From Candidatus Enterovibrio altilux (lineage in GTDB: Bacteria > Pseudomonadota > Gammaproteobacteria > Enterobacterales > Vibrionaceae), in assembly GCF_002381345.1 (NCBI RefSeq), contig NZ_CP020660.1:496001-560000 (forward strand): 64,000 nt of DNA, given 5' to 3'. The notes beneath the pieces are model-generated. The model saw only the letters and a program-made list of their open reading frames with translations. It searched no databases and was not told where the DNA came from. Positions 52,853-63,280 of the stretch are shown piece after piece; position 1 is the stretch's first letter, and each line of letters starts with the position of its first letter. Position numbers and translations under genes: made by a program.

Positions 52853-53515
52853 TTAGAGTGTGAGCGGTTTAATATTTAATGAATTATTTTGAAGTGAAAT
52901 TGTAACTGGTCTAGACGCATATTCCTCACTAATGGTTTCACTTAACCAATATGTCCCAGCAATGGCAACAAGTTCAGATTGTAAATTTTGGCAAAAAATA
53001 TGTGCTTCTTTTTGTCCACTTGCCCCAGCAATTACACGCCCACGGAGTATGCCATAAATATGAATGCTACCATCGGCAATAATTTCAGCTCCTGCATTGA
53101 CGTGATTAAGTATCACTAAGTCTGCGTTTTTTGCGTAAACTTGCTGACCTGAACGGATAGGCGTCGTGATTACTTTCGTTGGAGTTTGAATTGGGTCGTT
53201 AATACGACTTTGTTTAGCTGGCACCACTATTGCTAGTCCTGCTTTTTTTGTAGCTTCTCTAATTTTATTTTGTTTACATCCTGTAATTCCTACAACCAAC
53301 ATACCACTTTGTGCAATGGTAGCTTTGAGTACGTCAAAATTTGGTTGACGATGCAGACGAGAAATATCAACAATCACGGGAGCACCATCAAAAAAAGCAG
53401 GCGCTTGGCTGACTTTTTTTGACAACATATTCATCGCGCTAGTAAGATCGTCGTCCAGTAAATGAAGCACGGAAAGTGTAAATGAACTACCTTTAAGTTC
53501 AGATTGTTTTGTCAT
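52853..53515 (-). CDS. minC: Septum site-determining protein MinC
   Basis: FtsZ-assembly inhibitor of 220 residues. The N-terminal domain (LKGSSFTLSVLHLLDDD) is followed by a linker with QTPTKVITTPIRSGQQVYA. The C-terminal beta-helix, which binds MinD, contains GAEIIADGSIHIYGILRGRVIAGASG. It is the first gene of minCDE and lies 19 bases before minD. The region upstream (53516-53787) has no gene that I recognise and should hold the promoter. Confidence 0.95.
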   Translation of the reverse strand: MTKQSELKGSSFTLSVLHLLDDDLTSAMNMLSKKVSQAPAFFDGAPVIVDISRLHRQPNFDVLKATIAQSGMLVVGITGCKQNKIREATKKAGLAIVVPAKQSRINDPIQTPTKVITTPIRSGQQVYAKNADLVILNHVNAGAEIIADGSIHIYGILRGRVIAGASGQKEAHIFCQNLQSELVAIAGTYWLSETISEEYASRPVTISLQNNSLNIKPLTL

Positions 53516-53787
53516 TATGCATTATCCAGCTAACACAGATTTAATTGAGTTATATCGAGCATTATTTTTTTATGATGTCCCACGGTAGTAATTCGTGCAC
53601 ATTTTAATTAAGCCACCTCGTCTTGAAAAAAAACGTAAGGAGTAAAGTTATAAAGCATACTAATAAAAATTATCATCAAAATATCCTTAGTACAAAATGA
53701 TTTATGTGCATTCCCAGGCAGTACCTGCATGATATATTCCTGAAAACATTGCAGCAAGCGACAACGAGAAATGTTACTATTTTATTA

Positions 53788-54779
53788 AGCTTTAGTTCCT
53801 AACTCGAGTTAAGAGAACAAGCCACAATATGGAAACTATTAGACGATCACTTTTATTTTAGGTATATATAGCCCTGTTAGCTAATTTAATACTATTAACA
53901 TTGCGGAGATTACGCCAATTTAGGAGTTGTAATCCCTTAGGCTTGGTGTCCCTCCAAGTAAGTTTTTGACTCAAAACATTGCCGTCTTTGATAGAAAAAG
54001 CTTATGGTAACTATACCTCATTTTTCAATATTGATTTAAACCGTATAATTGCTGATAACTGGCTGCTAAATTACACTGATAACTTCGTTTCCAATAAGTT
54101 ACTTTTTTTAAAAAAGATGAATGGAACCGTTCCTTTAATACAAATAATTTCATAACACTATCTTGTGTCGTAAGCACCATCGCCTGATATCTCATGGATT
54201 TTTTAACGGATCTGTTTGAGCAAGTTAAGTAGCACTTCATGGTTATTCACATTTGATGAACTTCACTCAGCAACAATGATTTCATATGTATTTATAGCTG
54301 CCGTTAAATGTAATTTGTATCAAACTCGACATTTACCGTCAGGGCAATGCCTTTTTATTTTTTATTCGCCCTCATCGTAATCTCTTAGTCTCGTAGCATC
54401 AATGGCTCAGTACTGTATGCTCTTTTAGTCTTCGTTTTTAAACGCGACGCTAATCTTGTTGGCTCGCTTGCTAATGCATGAATAGTGAGGACACAACAAC
54501 GGCAGTTGAACATGTTTAACAATGAAAACCATCGTAATGAATAGGTAACTAAATACATTAGGTCTCCTATTCTTACCTTACTTAGTTTGATTATGTAGTT
54601 AAATCCCTTCTTAATTAATCCATAATCTTAGTGAACCACAATGATTAAAACTTAATTATGCTGCTTCCAATTGGTTGTTTTGTAGCGAAACTTATCCATA
54701 GACCTAAATATTTAAGTAAACCTAGTTGTTTAACAACGTAGATTAATGAGTTAGTTCGCTGCTTTAGGAAACAAATCCG
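53788..54779 (-). mobile_element. IS5-family element, near full length, decayed
   Basis: A right end (agctttagttcctaactcg) at 53788 and a left end finishing at 54779 in minus orientation, with deletions. About 20 bases of a 3' transposase fragment (agagacattaagcctaag) separate it from the next copy. Confidence 0.8.
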
Positions 54780-54801
54780 GAGAGACATTAAGCCTAAGAG
54801 A

Positions 54802-55823
54802 GGATTTATTTTTTTAATTCAGGTTCAAATAGTAAATTCCAACATGATTCACTATGAGATGATCACTCCCGTTATAGGCATACCTAATTCTATCAACTTA
54901 TTTAATGCTTTTATCATGCCGTAGATTTCGTTAATCAAAGCATTGTGATCCCTTCAACTCAATGTCCCTCCGAATAGTTTTTTTGACTCTAAATATTTCC
55001 ATCTCAAATAGGGAGCATTTATGGTTCCTATACCTCATTTTTTAATACTTATTTGAACCATATAATTACTTATAACTAACCGCTAAATTACACGAGTGAA
55101 CTCGTTCCCCAAAAGTTGATCCTTTTCTTGGTTGTATGATTAGAACCACTCGCTTAATACGAAGGGTTGCGTAGCATTGTCTGGTGTCGTAATCATTATG
55201 ATCTGATATTTCATTGTGCTTCGGCAAAGCTGTTTGAGCAAGTTAGATAGCACGCCACAATTCAACACACTTGATGCACTTAACTCAGCAGCAATAATTT
55301 CACACACATTTATATCTATTACTAAATGTAACTTACGCCAGATTCAAGGTTTTTCATAAATGCCATGTTTTTTTATTTCCCATTAGTCTTCAGCACGACG
55401 TTGAACTTTTATAGAATAAATGGTCCAGTGTTGGCTGATTTTTTTAGGCTTCGTCTCAAACGTGACGTTAACTATTTTAGTCACTTGCTGATACATGAAT
55501 AATAAGAGCATGACAGCGCTGTTGAGCAAGTATGACTCTAAATGGCATTAAGAACACACGTTGAACCATGAAAATCGCCGTAATAGCTAAATCGTTAAAT
55601 GAACAAAATTTTCCACAATTACCTAGCTTAATTTGATTCCATAACTGAATGACTTCTACATTAGTTCAAAGTGTTGATGAGCTCAAATTTATTAAAGCTT
55701 GATTATACTGCTCTCAATTAATGGTTTGATAGTGAAGCTTGTTCATAGACCTGAATATTTAAGTGAGTCTAGCTGTTTAAAACGTAGATTGATAATTGAG
55801 TTCTCTAATTAAAAAATAAAACC
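54802..55823 (-). mobile_element. IS5-family element, full length, decayed
   Basis: A right end at 54802 (ggatttatttttttaattc) and a left end ending aataaaacc at 55823, in the same orientation as the copy before it. The left end abuts the broken mltB duplicate. Confidence 0.82.
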
Positions 55824-55926
55824 TGAGTCCAATAACATAGCCCTTAAAACTTAGTTTTTCAGTCAGCATCGGTTTTGACAGAAACAACGCAGCACCAATG
55901 AAGATATCAATTAATTTTTTACCCAT
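55824..55926 (-). pseudogene. Duplicate 5' fragment of mltB
   Basis: On the minus strand from ATG 55926 the frame reads MGKKLIDIFIGAALFL, then KLSFKGYVIGLR, clearly the start of MltB (MRKKLVDIFISAVLFL...PSFENYVTGLK). It keeps frame for 34 codons and is then cut by the IS left end at 55823. It lies just downstream of the intact ycgL. Confidence 0.85.
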
Positions 55927-55935
55927 AACATTCCT

Positions 55936-56211
55936 TTAAAGTTTAGTATTGTTTACTCGAATATGTTGCATCGTCACATCTGACTGTGGTGGCAATTGCA
56001 AGTAAAAGCCGTCCACTTTCAAGCTATCACGTACTTTTGTGATATCTGCGAACGCTAATTTTTTTCTCTTATCTATATTTATCACCATGACGAACTCGGG
56101 ATTACCAAATGTTGTTAGTAATTGTTCCGGCACATTAGAAAAATCGTCTTTTCGATTAATATATAGATATGTCAATTCTTTTTTATTGCTCTTATAAATT
56201 GAACAATGCAT
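55936..56211 (-). CDS. ycgL: YcgL domain protein (UPF0745)
   Basis: A 91-residue protein of unknown function that is widespread in gammaproteobacteria, often beside minC or mltB. It matches the family: CSIYKSNKKELTYLYI, then RKDDFSNVPEQLL, FGNPEFVMVINI, KRKKLAFADI and the end of the domain DGFYLQLPP. I prefer ATG 56211 to the ATG at 56214, because GGAAGGG then has normal spacing. It is followed by a broken 5' copy of mltB, while the intact mltB lies about 300 bases upstream, followed in turn by a broken copy of ycgL. Confidence 0.88.
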   Translation of the reverse strand: MHCSIYKSNKKELTYLYINRKDDFSNVPEQLLTTFGNPEFVMVINIDKRKKLAFADITKVRDSLKVDGFYLQLPPQSDVTMQHIRVNNTKL

Positions 56212-56245
56212 CATGTCCCTTCCGTTATATTTTTAAGATTATTAT

Positions 56246-56302
56246 GGCTTTGTTTTTTAATTTGAATGTAGATAGCAAACCCATAATATAACGCATTAAT
56301 AG
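56246..56302 (-). mobile_element. IS5-family right-end tip
   Basis: About 55 bases matching only the right end (ggctttgttttttaatttg), upstream of ycgL. Confidence 0.6.
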
Positions 56303-56512
56303 GAAGAATTTAACTCGCCGTACTTACTCGAAGTTATTCAATAAAAAAACGCTTTAAGACTCTAAATCAACGAAAATGCATGACAATATTATTGGTGCCT
56401 TTTACCTTCTAATCATAACCGAAGTATTAAATGCATGATCGAAAAAAATGGTACTAATAAAAATGCCAATGAACATTATTCCCACATTAGTATGTAAGTT
56501 AAAAATCATATT

Positions 56513-57493
56513 TTATTGGCCTAGTTGAATGCGATCAGCAAGGTGACTTACCGCAAGTGCAAAGTAATGTGAGCGGTTCCATCTCATTAAACTTTGGTAG
56601 TTTCCATAAACTAAATACGCACGACCAAGTTCGTCATCTGGTTGTATAAGCCAAGCATTAACATCAACTGCAGGCAATGCACCTGTACTTATTGTTTTAA
56701 TACCTAAAAATTGCCATTCAGCTAATGATCTTGCTTTGTCATGACTTAACCCTAACAAAGAAGATTCTAAATGCTTTGGTAATATAACTTGTCGTCCCCA
56801 CGTATACGCATGATCCCATCCAGCCTTTTTCAAGTAATTAGCTGATGAAGCAAAAATGTCCAGTTTAGAATTCCAAATATCTTTTTTACCGTCATTGTTT
56901 CCATCAACAGCAAATGACAAGAATGAACTTGGCATAAATTGACACTGCCCCATGGCACCAGCCCACGATCCTTTCATAGAATTAACATCAATATGACCAG
57001 CTTGAAGAATACTTAATGCAGAAAATACTTCATTACGAAAAAAAATTTCACGCCGACCATCATACGCTAACGTTGTTAGCGCTTCTATAACATCATAATT
57101 ACCCGTTAAAGCACCGAAGTTGCTTTCAACTCCCCAAAGTGCCACAAGAAAGCGAGGTTGAACACCATAAATATTTTCAATACGTTTTAAATCATCGTAA
57201 TGCTTGTCATACAAGTATCTCGCTTTTTTTACCTTCCAATCAGGCACAGCTTGCGGAATATACGCGTCAAACGTTAACCGTCTTTCTGGCTGATTCCTAT
57301 CAGCTTTCACTGCTCTTTCTCGGTAACGAATACCATGAAATGCACGTTCAATTAACACAGCATCAATTCCTTTATTCATGCCCTCTTGCTTGAGTCCAGT
57401 CACATAATTTTCAAAACTTGGTTTTTCAGCTACCGCCGGCACTGATAGAAACAACACAGCACTAATGAATATGTCAACTAATTTTTTACGCAT
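56513..57493 (-). CDS. mltB: Membrane-bound lytic murein transglycosylase B
   Basis: Cleaves peptidoglycan glycan strands; 326 residues. The N-terminus is a signal sequence (KLVDIFISAVLFLSVPAVA) without an obvious lipobox Cys, so it may be soluble in the periplasm. The SLT-B fold carries the catalytic Glu in ALWGVESNFGALTGNYDVIEAL. Downstream are GAMGQCQFMPSSFLSFAVDGNNDG and DIFASSANYLKKAGW. ATG 57493 has AAAGGA upstream. A truncated copy of its first 34 codons lies at 55824-55926. Confidence 0.94.
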   Translation of the reverse strand: MRKKLVDIFISAVLFLSVPAVAEKPSFENYVTGLKQEGMNKGIDAVLIERAFHGIRYRERAVKADRNQPERRLTFDAYIPQAVPDWKVKKARYLYDKHYDDLKRIENIYGVQPRFLVALWGVESNFGALTGNYDVIEALTTLAYDGRREIFFRNEVFSALSILQAGHIDVNSMKGSWAGAMGQCQFMPSSFLSFAVDGNNDGKKDIWNSKLDIFASSANYLKKAGWDHAYTWGRQVILPKHLESSLLGLSHDKARSLAEWQFLGIKTISTGALPAVDVNAWLIQPDDELGRAYLVYGNYQSLMRWNRSHYFALAVSHLADRIQLGQ

Positions 57494-57502
57494 AGCGTTC
57501 CT

Positions 57503-57634
57503 TTACAGCGTAGTATGGTTACTCTAATGTGTCGTATCATCACATTTAGCTGTGGCAGTCATTGCAAATAAAAACCGTTTACTTTCAAACTATCACGTGC
57601 TTTTGTGATATCTGTGAACATTAATTTTTTCTAT
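57503..57634 (-). pseudogene. Duplicate 3' fragment of ycgL
   Basis: DNA upstream of the intact mltB matches the 3' end of ycgL, about 130 bases at roughly four in five bases by eye, including the 'HIRV' end with a one-base insertion. It is cut at 57634, and an IS fragment begins at 57641. Confidence 0.82.
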
Positions 57635-57640
57635 ATTCAC

Positions 57641-58783
57641 CAACATGATTCACTATTAGACAATTACTTTCGTTTTAGAAATGTCTAGTCCTGTCAGCTT
57701 ATTTAACGCTTTTATCATGCGTAGGTTTCACTAATCTTAGCAGTGTGATCCCTTGGACTCAATGTCTATCCCCGTAGTTTTTTGACTCGAACCATTGCTT
57801 TCTCTGCTAGGGAACGTTTATGGTAACCAGCTTTATTTCCTAAATAAGAGAACTAAGTTTTTAATCAACACTCTAAACAGCTAACTCACTTCAATATTCA
57901 GGCCTATGAACAATCTTCGCTACAAAACAACTAACTAGAAGCGGTATAATCAAGCTTTAATCAATCGTAGCTAACTAACATTATGGATTGATGGAAAAGC
58001 TATTCCACTATGAAATCACACTAAGCAGAGGAATTACGGGAGACCTCATTTATTTAGCAACTTAGTCATTACGATGGCCCTTACTTTTCATGCATTAGCA
58101 AACGAGCCAAAACAGTTAACGTCACATTCAAAACGAAAAGTAAAGAAAGCGTCCAGTACTCAGCCATTGATTTAACAAGGTTCAAAATCTACGGTGAAGA
58201 AAAATGAAAAGTAAAACAGTATAGTACTGATGGGAAACGACTAGTCTGGCACAAATTACATTTAGCGGTAGATATAAATACGCATGAAATCATTTCTGCT
58301 GAGTTAAGTACATTAAATGTGACTGACGGTGAAGTGCTACCTAACTTACTCAAGCAGACACGCCGAAAAATCAATGAAATATCAACCGATAGTGCTTATG
58401 ACACCAGATAATGTTACGAAACCGTTTGCATAAAAAGAGAGGTTCCACTCATACCACCAAAAAAAGGAGCAATTTTTGAGGAACGAGATCGTCCACGGAA
58501 TTTAACGATCAGTTACCAGAAGTTATACGGTTCCAATCAGCGTTGTAAAACGAGGCATGATTACCATCAACGTTCCCTATCAGAGACGGCCATGTGTCGA
58601 TTTAACAAAATTACTCGGAGGGACATTGAGTTTAAGAGATCATAATGCTCAGATTAGCGAACCTTACGCATGGTAAAAACATAAAATAAGCCAATGAAAC
58701 TAGGTATTCTTAAAATAAAAACAATTGTTTAATCATGAATTATGTGCAATATGCTATCTGAACTCAGATTAGGAAGCAAAACC
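57641..58783 (+). mobile_element. Chimeric IS5-family unit, decayed
   Basis: 57641-57828 is an inverted 3' fragment that ends exactly in ggaacgtttatggtaacc. It then joins agctttatttcctaaat, the left end of a plus-strand copy that runs to 58783. The plus copy lacks about 110 bases near 58085. This is the clearest plus-orientation example of the junction. Confidence 0.87.
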
Positions 58784-58786
58784 TCT

Positions 58787-59190
58787 TGAACGTGACGTTC
58801 ACCATTTTGGCTCGCTTGTTAACACATGGATAGTGAGGGCATGACAACAGCAATTCAAAAAATTTACAAATAGAACTAATAGATCCTTGGAGACCTTTCA
58901 ATAGCATCCAACATACACATTTAACCATGCAAACCGTTGTATTGTAATACAGTCTCCATGATTACTCGGCTTAATTTGATTCCATAGCTGAATAACGTCT
59001 ACATTAACTCAAAATGTTAGCAAGTCCCGATTGATGAAAGCTAAATTAAACTCCAAAGGTTAGTAAAATCTACGAAATAATAAAAGCATTAAGTAAGTTA
59101 ACTGGGTTCAGTTTGCCTCAAATGAAAGCGATCGTTGAATACTTAATCGTGTTAAAACGTACCATCTAAACTCGAATTCGTTAAATACAA
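58787..59190. mobile_element. IS5-family fragments in opposed orientation
   Basis: 58787-59055 is a minus-strand 5' transposase fragment. From about 59056 a plus-strand 3' tip follows (attaagtaagttaactggg). Both are heavily decayed. The block occupies the place where pflB would be expected. Confidence 0.7.
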
Positions 59191-59260
59191 AAAGGGATAT
59201 TCGCTTTAGATAACCACCAATCTGTAATAAAATTACACGTCCTTTTTATAATAATTTTTT

Positions 59261-59265
59261 GGAGA
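59261..59265 (+). promoter_or_regulatory. Ribosome binding site of pflA
   Basis: GGAGA five bases before ATG 59271 decides this start over the TTG at 59259, which lies upstream of the site. Confidence 0.75.
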
Positions 59266-59270
59266 ACCTC

Positions 59271-60011
59271 ATGTCAGTGAATGGTCATATCCACTCTATT
59301 GAATCTTGTGGTACCGTTGACGGCCCTGGAATTCGCTTTATCGTATTCCTGCAAGGTTGCCTAATGCGCTGCAAGTACTGTCACAACCGTGATACATGGG
59401 ATCTCGATGAAGGACAAGAGATGAGTGTTGAAGAAATAATGAAAGAAGTGGTAACGTACCGCCATTTTATTAATGCATCTGGTGGCGGTGTAACTGCTTC
59501 AGGTGGCGAAGCTATTCTTCAACCTGAATTTGTTCGCGATTTTTTTCGCGCAGTGCAAGCAGAGAACATTCATACCTGTCTTGACACTAATGGCTACATT
59601 CGTAAACATTCTAGTATTATTGATGAAGTCTTGGATGCCACGGATCTTGTTATTTTAGATCTCAAACAAATGAATAACAATATTCATAAAAATTTGATCG
59701 GCGTCTCCAACAAACGTGTGCTAGATTTCGCAGACTACTTGCATCAACGTAATCAAAAAACATGGATCCGCTACGTGGTAGTACCCGGTTACACCAATGA
59801 TCAAAAATCAGTACATCTTCTCGGTGAATTTTTAAAATACATGGATAATGTCGAAAAAATTGAAATGCTGCCGTACCATCAACTAGGCGTCCACAAATGG
59901 AAAGCTATGGGCCATGAGTATGAGTTGAAAGACGTCAATCCACCGACAAAAAACACTATGGAAAACTTGAAAAATATTTTGGAAAGCTATGGTCTAACAG
60001 TTGTGTACTAA
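59271..60011 (+). CDS. pflA: Pyruvate formate-lyase activating enzyme
   Basis: Radical SAM enzyme of 246 residues that installs the glycyl radical on pyruvate formate-lyase. The 4Fe-4S motif CX3CX2C is Cys30-Cys34-Cys37 ([15 protein letters not shown]). Other signatures are [23 protein letters not shown], and [11 protein letters not shown]. The start [23 protein letters not shown] matches the E. coli protein. The usual upstream partner pflB is absent; only IS debris is found there. The gene itself looks intact and useful for anaerobic fermentation, alongside ackA and pta. Confidence 0.95.
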   Translation: MSVNGHIHSIESCGTVDGPGIRFIVFLQGCLMRCKYCHNRDTWDLDEGQEMSVEEIMKEVVTYRHFINASGGGVTASGGEAILQPEFVRDFFRAVQAENIHTCLDTNGYIRKHSSIIDEVLDATDLVILDLKQMNNNIHKNLIGVSNKRVLDFADYLHQRNQKTWIRYVVVPGYTNDQKSVHLLGEFLKYMDNVEKIEMLPYHQLGVHKWKAMGHEYELKDVNPPTKNTMENLKNILESYGLTVVY

Positions 60012-60240
60012 TTAACCACTTTTTACTAAAAACCATCAGCTCCTTTATAGTTACTAGCTTAAGATATAAGTGCTCAATAAAACAGTCAGACCCTATTTAA
60101 TATTACTCAGACCAATATATTAAGGCATTCTACTCAATCAACTTAAAGAGGCAGCTTGAGTACCTAAAACCTATCATGCATTCTGGCATCGAAAATGTAT
60201 CCAATTGTAGAAAGAGTTATAGTAAAAAATTAATTAATCG
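60012..60240. other. Spacer after pflA
   Basis: No gene, terminator or IS match was recognised. Confidence 0.35.
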
Positions 60241-60400
60241 TATTTATAAAACAACGTTGACTTTTAAAATCAGCTGGGTTTCTTAACGGCTCATTCATCA
60301 TCTCCCATAGCCACTTTATTCAGCTGAGAGCCAGGCTATAACAGATAAAGTAATGGAGCTAATGGGAAATATGCACTAAAAATTGATCAATTTTTAAAAT
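60241..60400 (-). mobile_element. IS630-family remnant
   Basis: On the minus strand the DNA reads 'LHYF', then 'LNQIKWLWEMMNEPLRNPADF'-like pieces in shifting frames (LSIKWLWEMM region at 60300-60340), the IS630 C-terminal core. Limits are approximate. Confidence 0.55.
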
Positions 60401-60405
60401 TTTAT

Positions 60406-61315
60406 GACTTTATTTACTCAATAAGGGAACTAAATTACTAATCTACGCTCTAAACAGCGAGGCTCATTTAAATATTAACGCTTATGGCAAGCCTCGCTGT
60501 CAAACAATTAACAGGAGGTAGTGTAATCAAATGTAAATCAATCGTGACTCACTCACCTTCTGATTGATGAAGAAGCTATTCGGATTTGGAATCAAACTGA
60601 GCAGAAAAATCATAAAAAACTTTATTTATCTAGCAACTTAACGATGACGGCAGTTTTCATGATTCAACACGTATTTTCAATGCCATTGAGAGGTCTGCAA
60701 GGATTCCTTAATTCTGTTTGCAAATGTGCTTAACTGCCATTGTCATACTCTCACTACTCATGCTTTAACAACGTGCGAGCCAAAACAGTGAACGTCACGT
60801 TCAAAACGAAGAATAAAGGCACTAGCCAGCACTTAGCTATTAATTCCACGGAGATAAAAATATGTATAAAATCATTCCTGTTGAATTAAGAGCATCAAAT
60901 GTGACTTATGGTAAAGTACTATCTAACTTGCTCAAACAAACCCGCCGAAGAATCAATGAATAATATTATACAACCGTTAGTATTAAACGAACGGTTCCAC
61001 TCATACCACTAAGATAGAAGGGCAACTTGTTGAAAATGAGACCATCCACGTAAACGAGTGGTCAGTTACCAAAAATTATACGGTTCAAATCAGCATTGGA
61101 AAACAGGATATGACTACAATCAACACTCCTTATCAGAGACATCAATGTTTAAAATTAAAAATTTTTCGGAGGCATGTTGAACTTAAGGACTCACAACACT
61201 CAGATTAGCAAAACCCAGTCATTACAAAAGTACTAAATAAGCTAATCAGGTCAGGTATGCCTAAATAGTGAGTCATGATAAGATTTACTATCTGAATCTA
61301 CATTAAAAAACAAAT
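60406..61315 (+). mobile_element. IS5-family element, decayed
   Basis: A left end (gactttatttactcaataag) at 60406 and a right end near 61315, with a deletion of about 110 bases near 60858. It has no inverted 3' fragment. Confidence 0.78.
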
Positions 61316-61562
61316 TTAGCTAAATCATTAAATAAACTAATTTTTTACAAATATCCTGTTTAATGTGATTGCATAGCTGAACGGCTTCTGCATCAATCCA
61401 TAACATTAGTAAGCCACAATTTATTAAAACTTGATTATACTGCTTCAGTTAGTTGTGTTGTAGTGACGCTTGTCCATAAACAACATATATTTCAGTTAAT
61501 TTAACTGTTTAGAATGTATGTAGATTACTAATTTAGTTCTTTGATTTAAGGAATAAAGCTGC
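61316..61562 (-). mobile_element. IS5-family left-end fragment
   Basis: About 245 bases of 5' transposase and left end in minus orientation, ending ttaaggaataaagc. Confidence 0.72.
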
Positions 61563-61676
61563 TGGAAGGATCGGTAGTATAGAACTTACAATAGTAGAAT
61601 TAATGTCCACTATGGCTCATTTAGTGCTTTTGAACTGTACTTGCTGGCTTACAAAAATAGAAAGACGACATGCAGA

Positions 61677-62369
61677 TCATTCTTTAGTGATATCGAGATT
61701 AGAAAGCATGAAATGATTTGCTAGGATTCTACTGGTAAATTGAGTTCTAAAATAAAAGCCTCTTGGCATAGTTCTAATTGGCTGCCCATTTACACCATAG
61801 GCTTTTGTAAGTGCTTTGCTATTTGCTGCTTTTGGCCTCAACTGTAGATGTTCACCGTGCTGTGCAGTAATTTGATGTACTTTCCCCAATACAATAAATT
61901 CCATCAGTTCTTCCCAATCAGCCTTAAGTTGTGCTTCTTCTTCTATGGAAGGTTGCCAAATTAACGGCATACCAACATATCTTTCGCACAGTGGGATTTC
62001 TCGCTCACCTTCGACAGGAATCCATAATATTTTTAATATTTTATTGCGAATGTTACTAACTTCCCACGTCAAGCCGTGTACATCTTTAAGTGGTGCAACA
62101 CAAACAAATGTAGTTTCTAATGGTTTACCAGTATAACTTATTGGTATCGATTTTAGCTCTATACCAATGTTCTGAAAGTCTTGCATTTGTTTATTGCCAG
62201 CTGTAGCACCAAGACACGTTTCCAATAACATGCCAACCCATCCTTTTTCTCTACGAAGATCTACGGGACAAGTTATATGGCATTTTTGGGCGAGTTCTCC
62301 CAGCGTAAAACCGGCCAAAGCATACGCTCGGTCGAGCAATTCGGCTTCTGACGTTGGGGCTGGAATCAT
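61677..62369 (-). CDS. mutH: DNA mismatch repair endonuclease MutH
   Basis: Nicks the unmethylated strand at hemimethylated GATC during mismatch repair; 230 residues from the chosen start. The catalytic D-E-K set is Asp64, Glu71 and Lys73 in [13 protein letters not shown]. Further family blocks are [44 protein letters not shown] and the C-terminal [20 protein letters not shown] prefer ATG 62369 ([16 protein letters not shown]), which matches Vibrio MutH; the frame stays open to 62426, so a longer start is possible. It implies Dam-directed repair is retained. Confidence 0.94.
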   Translation of the reverse strand: MIPAPTSEAELLDRAYALAGFTLGELAQKCHITCPVDLRREKGWVGMLLETCLGATAGNKQMQDFQNIGIELKSIPISYTGKPLETTFVCVAPLKDVHGLTWEVSNIRNKILKILWIPVEGEREIPLCERYVGMPLIWQPSIEEEAQLKADWEELMEFIVLGKVHQITAQHGEHLQLRPKAANSKALTKAYGVNGQPIRTMPRGFYFRTQFTSRILANHFMLSNLDITKE

Positions 62370-62507
62370 GACCATATCCCATATCCATTCAATTTTTTTC
62401 ATTGAAAGTGCTAATAGCATAATCAATTAGTTTTTAACATGTATGAGCAATCAATGACAATACATTATTTTTAGCAAAATGAAGCTTAAACTACGTATTA
62501 TTAAAAT

Positions 62508-62629
62508 GATTTTATCTCCTAAATTAAGGGACTAAATTATCAATTTAGGTGACTTTGTTTCTTAAACCTAGTTATAATAGTGAATCATATTGAAATTTAT
62601 TATCTGAACTCACGTCAAAAATAAAGTCA
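62508..62629. repeat. Miniature IS5-family derivative
   Basis: About 35 bases of left end (attttatctcctaaattaag) and then about 80 bases of terminal sequence ending in ataaagtc. No transposase is present. It lies between mutH and the sugar transferase gene. Confidence 0.6.
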
Positions 62630-62705
62630 GTTTATAGCATGGTCTTGAATCATTCATAAATTAAGCGCTTTCAATGCTTACAAGCATACATAAATTTAAA
62701 GTTAT

Positions 62706-63260
62706 CTAGCTGTTTTTTATTTTGTCGCCAGAACCACTACCAGTGACGGTTTGCATGATTAAAATAAGGTAATTTTTCACAGACATCATCTCAATCATTC
62801 GTCGATCCCACGCAGCAAGTTTTTTTGGTGTAGCCATGTCTATCGCATGGACTTGCGCTAGTCCAGTTATTCCAGGCAAAACATCAAATACACTATTTTT
62901 CTCTCTAGCTTTGATAAGTTCTTTTTGATTAAACAAACAAGGACGAGGTCCAACTAAACTCATATCTCCTTTCAGCACATTAATCAACTGTGGAAGTTCA
63001 TCCAATTTAGTTTTTCGCAAAAACACACCAAATTTAGTGACTGAAGAAGCGCTTGCTAGATGCGTCGCTACTGATGCTGTTTCTGGTGTCATGGTACGAA
63101 ATTTGATGAGCATGAAGGGCTTTTGATTTTTACCCACACGCATTTGACAAAAAATAGGAGATTTAGTGTCAAAATAACTAAGCATAGTAACCAGTAACAA
63201 CACAGGGCACAAAAATAAAAGACCAAACAAGGCAAAAAGAAAATCGAGGTGTCTAATCAC
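62706..63260 (-). CDS. Undecaprenyl-phosphate sugar phosphotransferase (PglC/WcaJ C-terminal type)
   Basis: Initiating transferase of 184 residues that places a sugar-1-phosphate on undecaprenyl phosphate. It has one N-terminal hydrophobic re-entrant segment (LDFLFALFGLLFLCPVLLLV). The family signatures follow: IKFRTM, the RKTKLDELPQLINVLKGDMSLVGPRP block, and PGITGLAQV. Its short length matches the monotopic PglC form rather than WcaJ with five membrane helices. The start is GTG 63260, 20 bases after the epimerase stop, so the two form an operon. It could start the glycan used by the distant exosortase locus, but that is inference. Confidence 0.9.
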   Translation of the reverse strand: MIRHLDFLFALFGLLFLCPVLLLVTMLSYFDTKSPIFCQMRVGKNQKPFMLIKFRTMTPETASVATHLASASSVTKFGVFLRKTKLDELPQLINVLKGDMSLVGPRPCLFNQKELIKAREKNSVFDVLPGITGLAQVHAIDMATPKKLAAWDRRMIEMMSVKNYLILIMQTVTGSGSGDKIKNS

Positions 63261-63280
63261 AGTAGTCTTCTCTATAAAAT

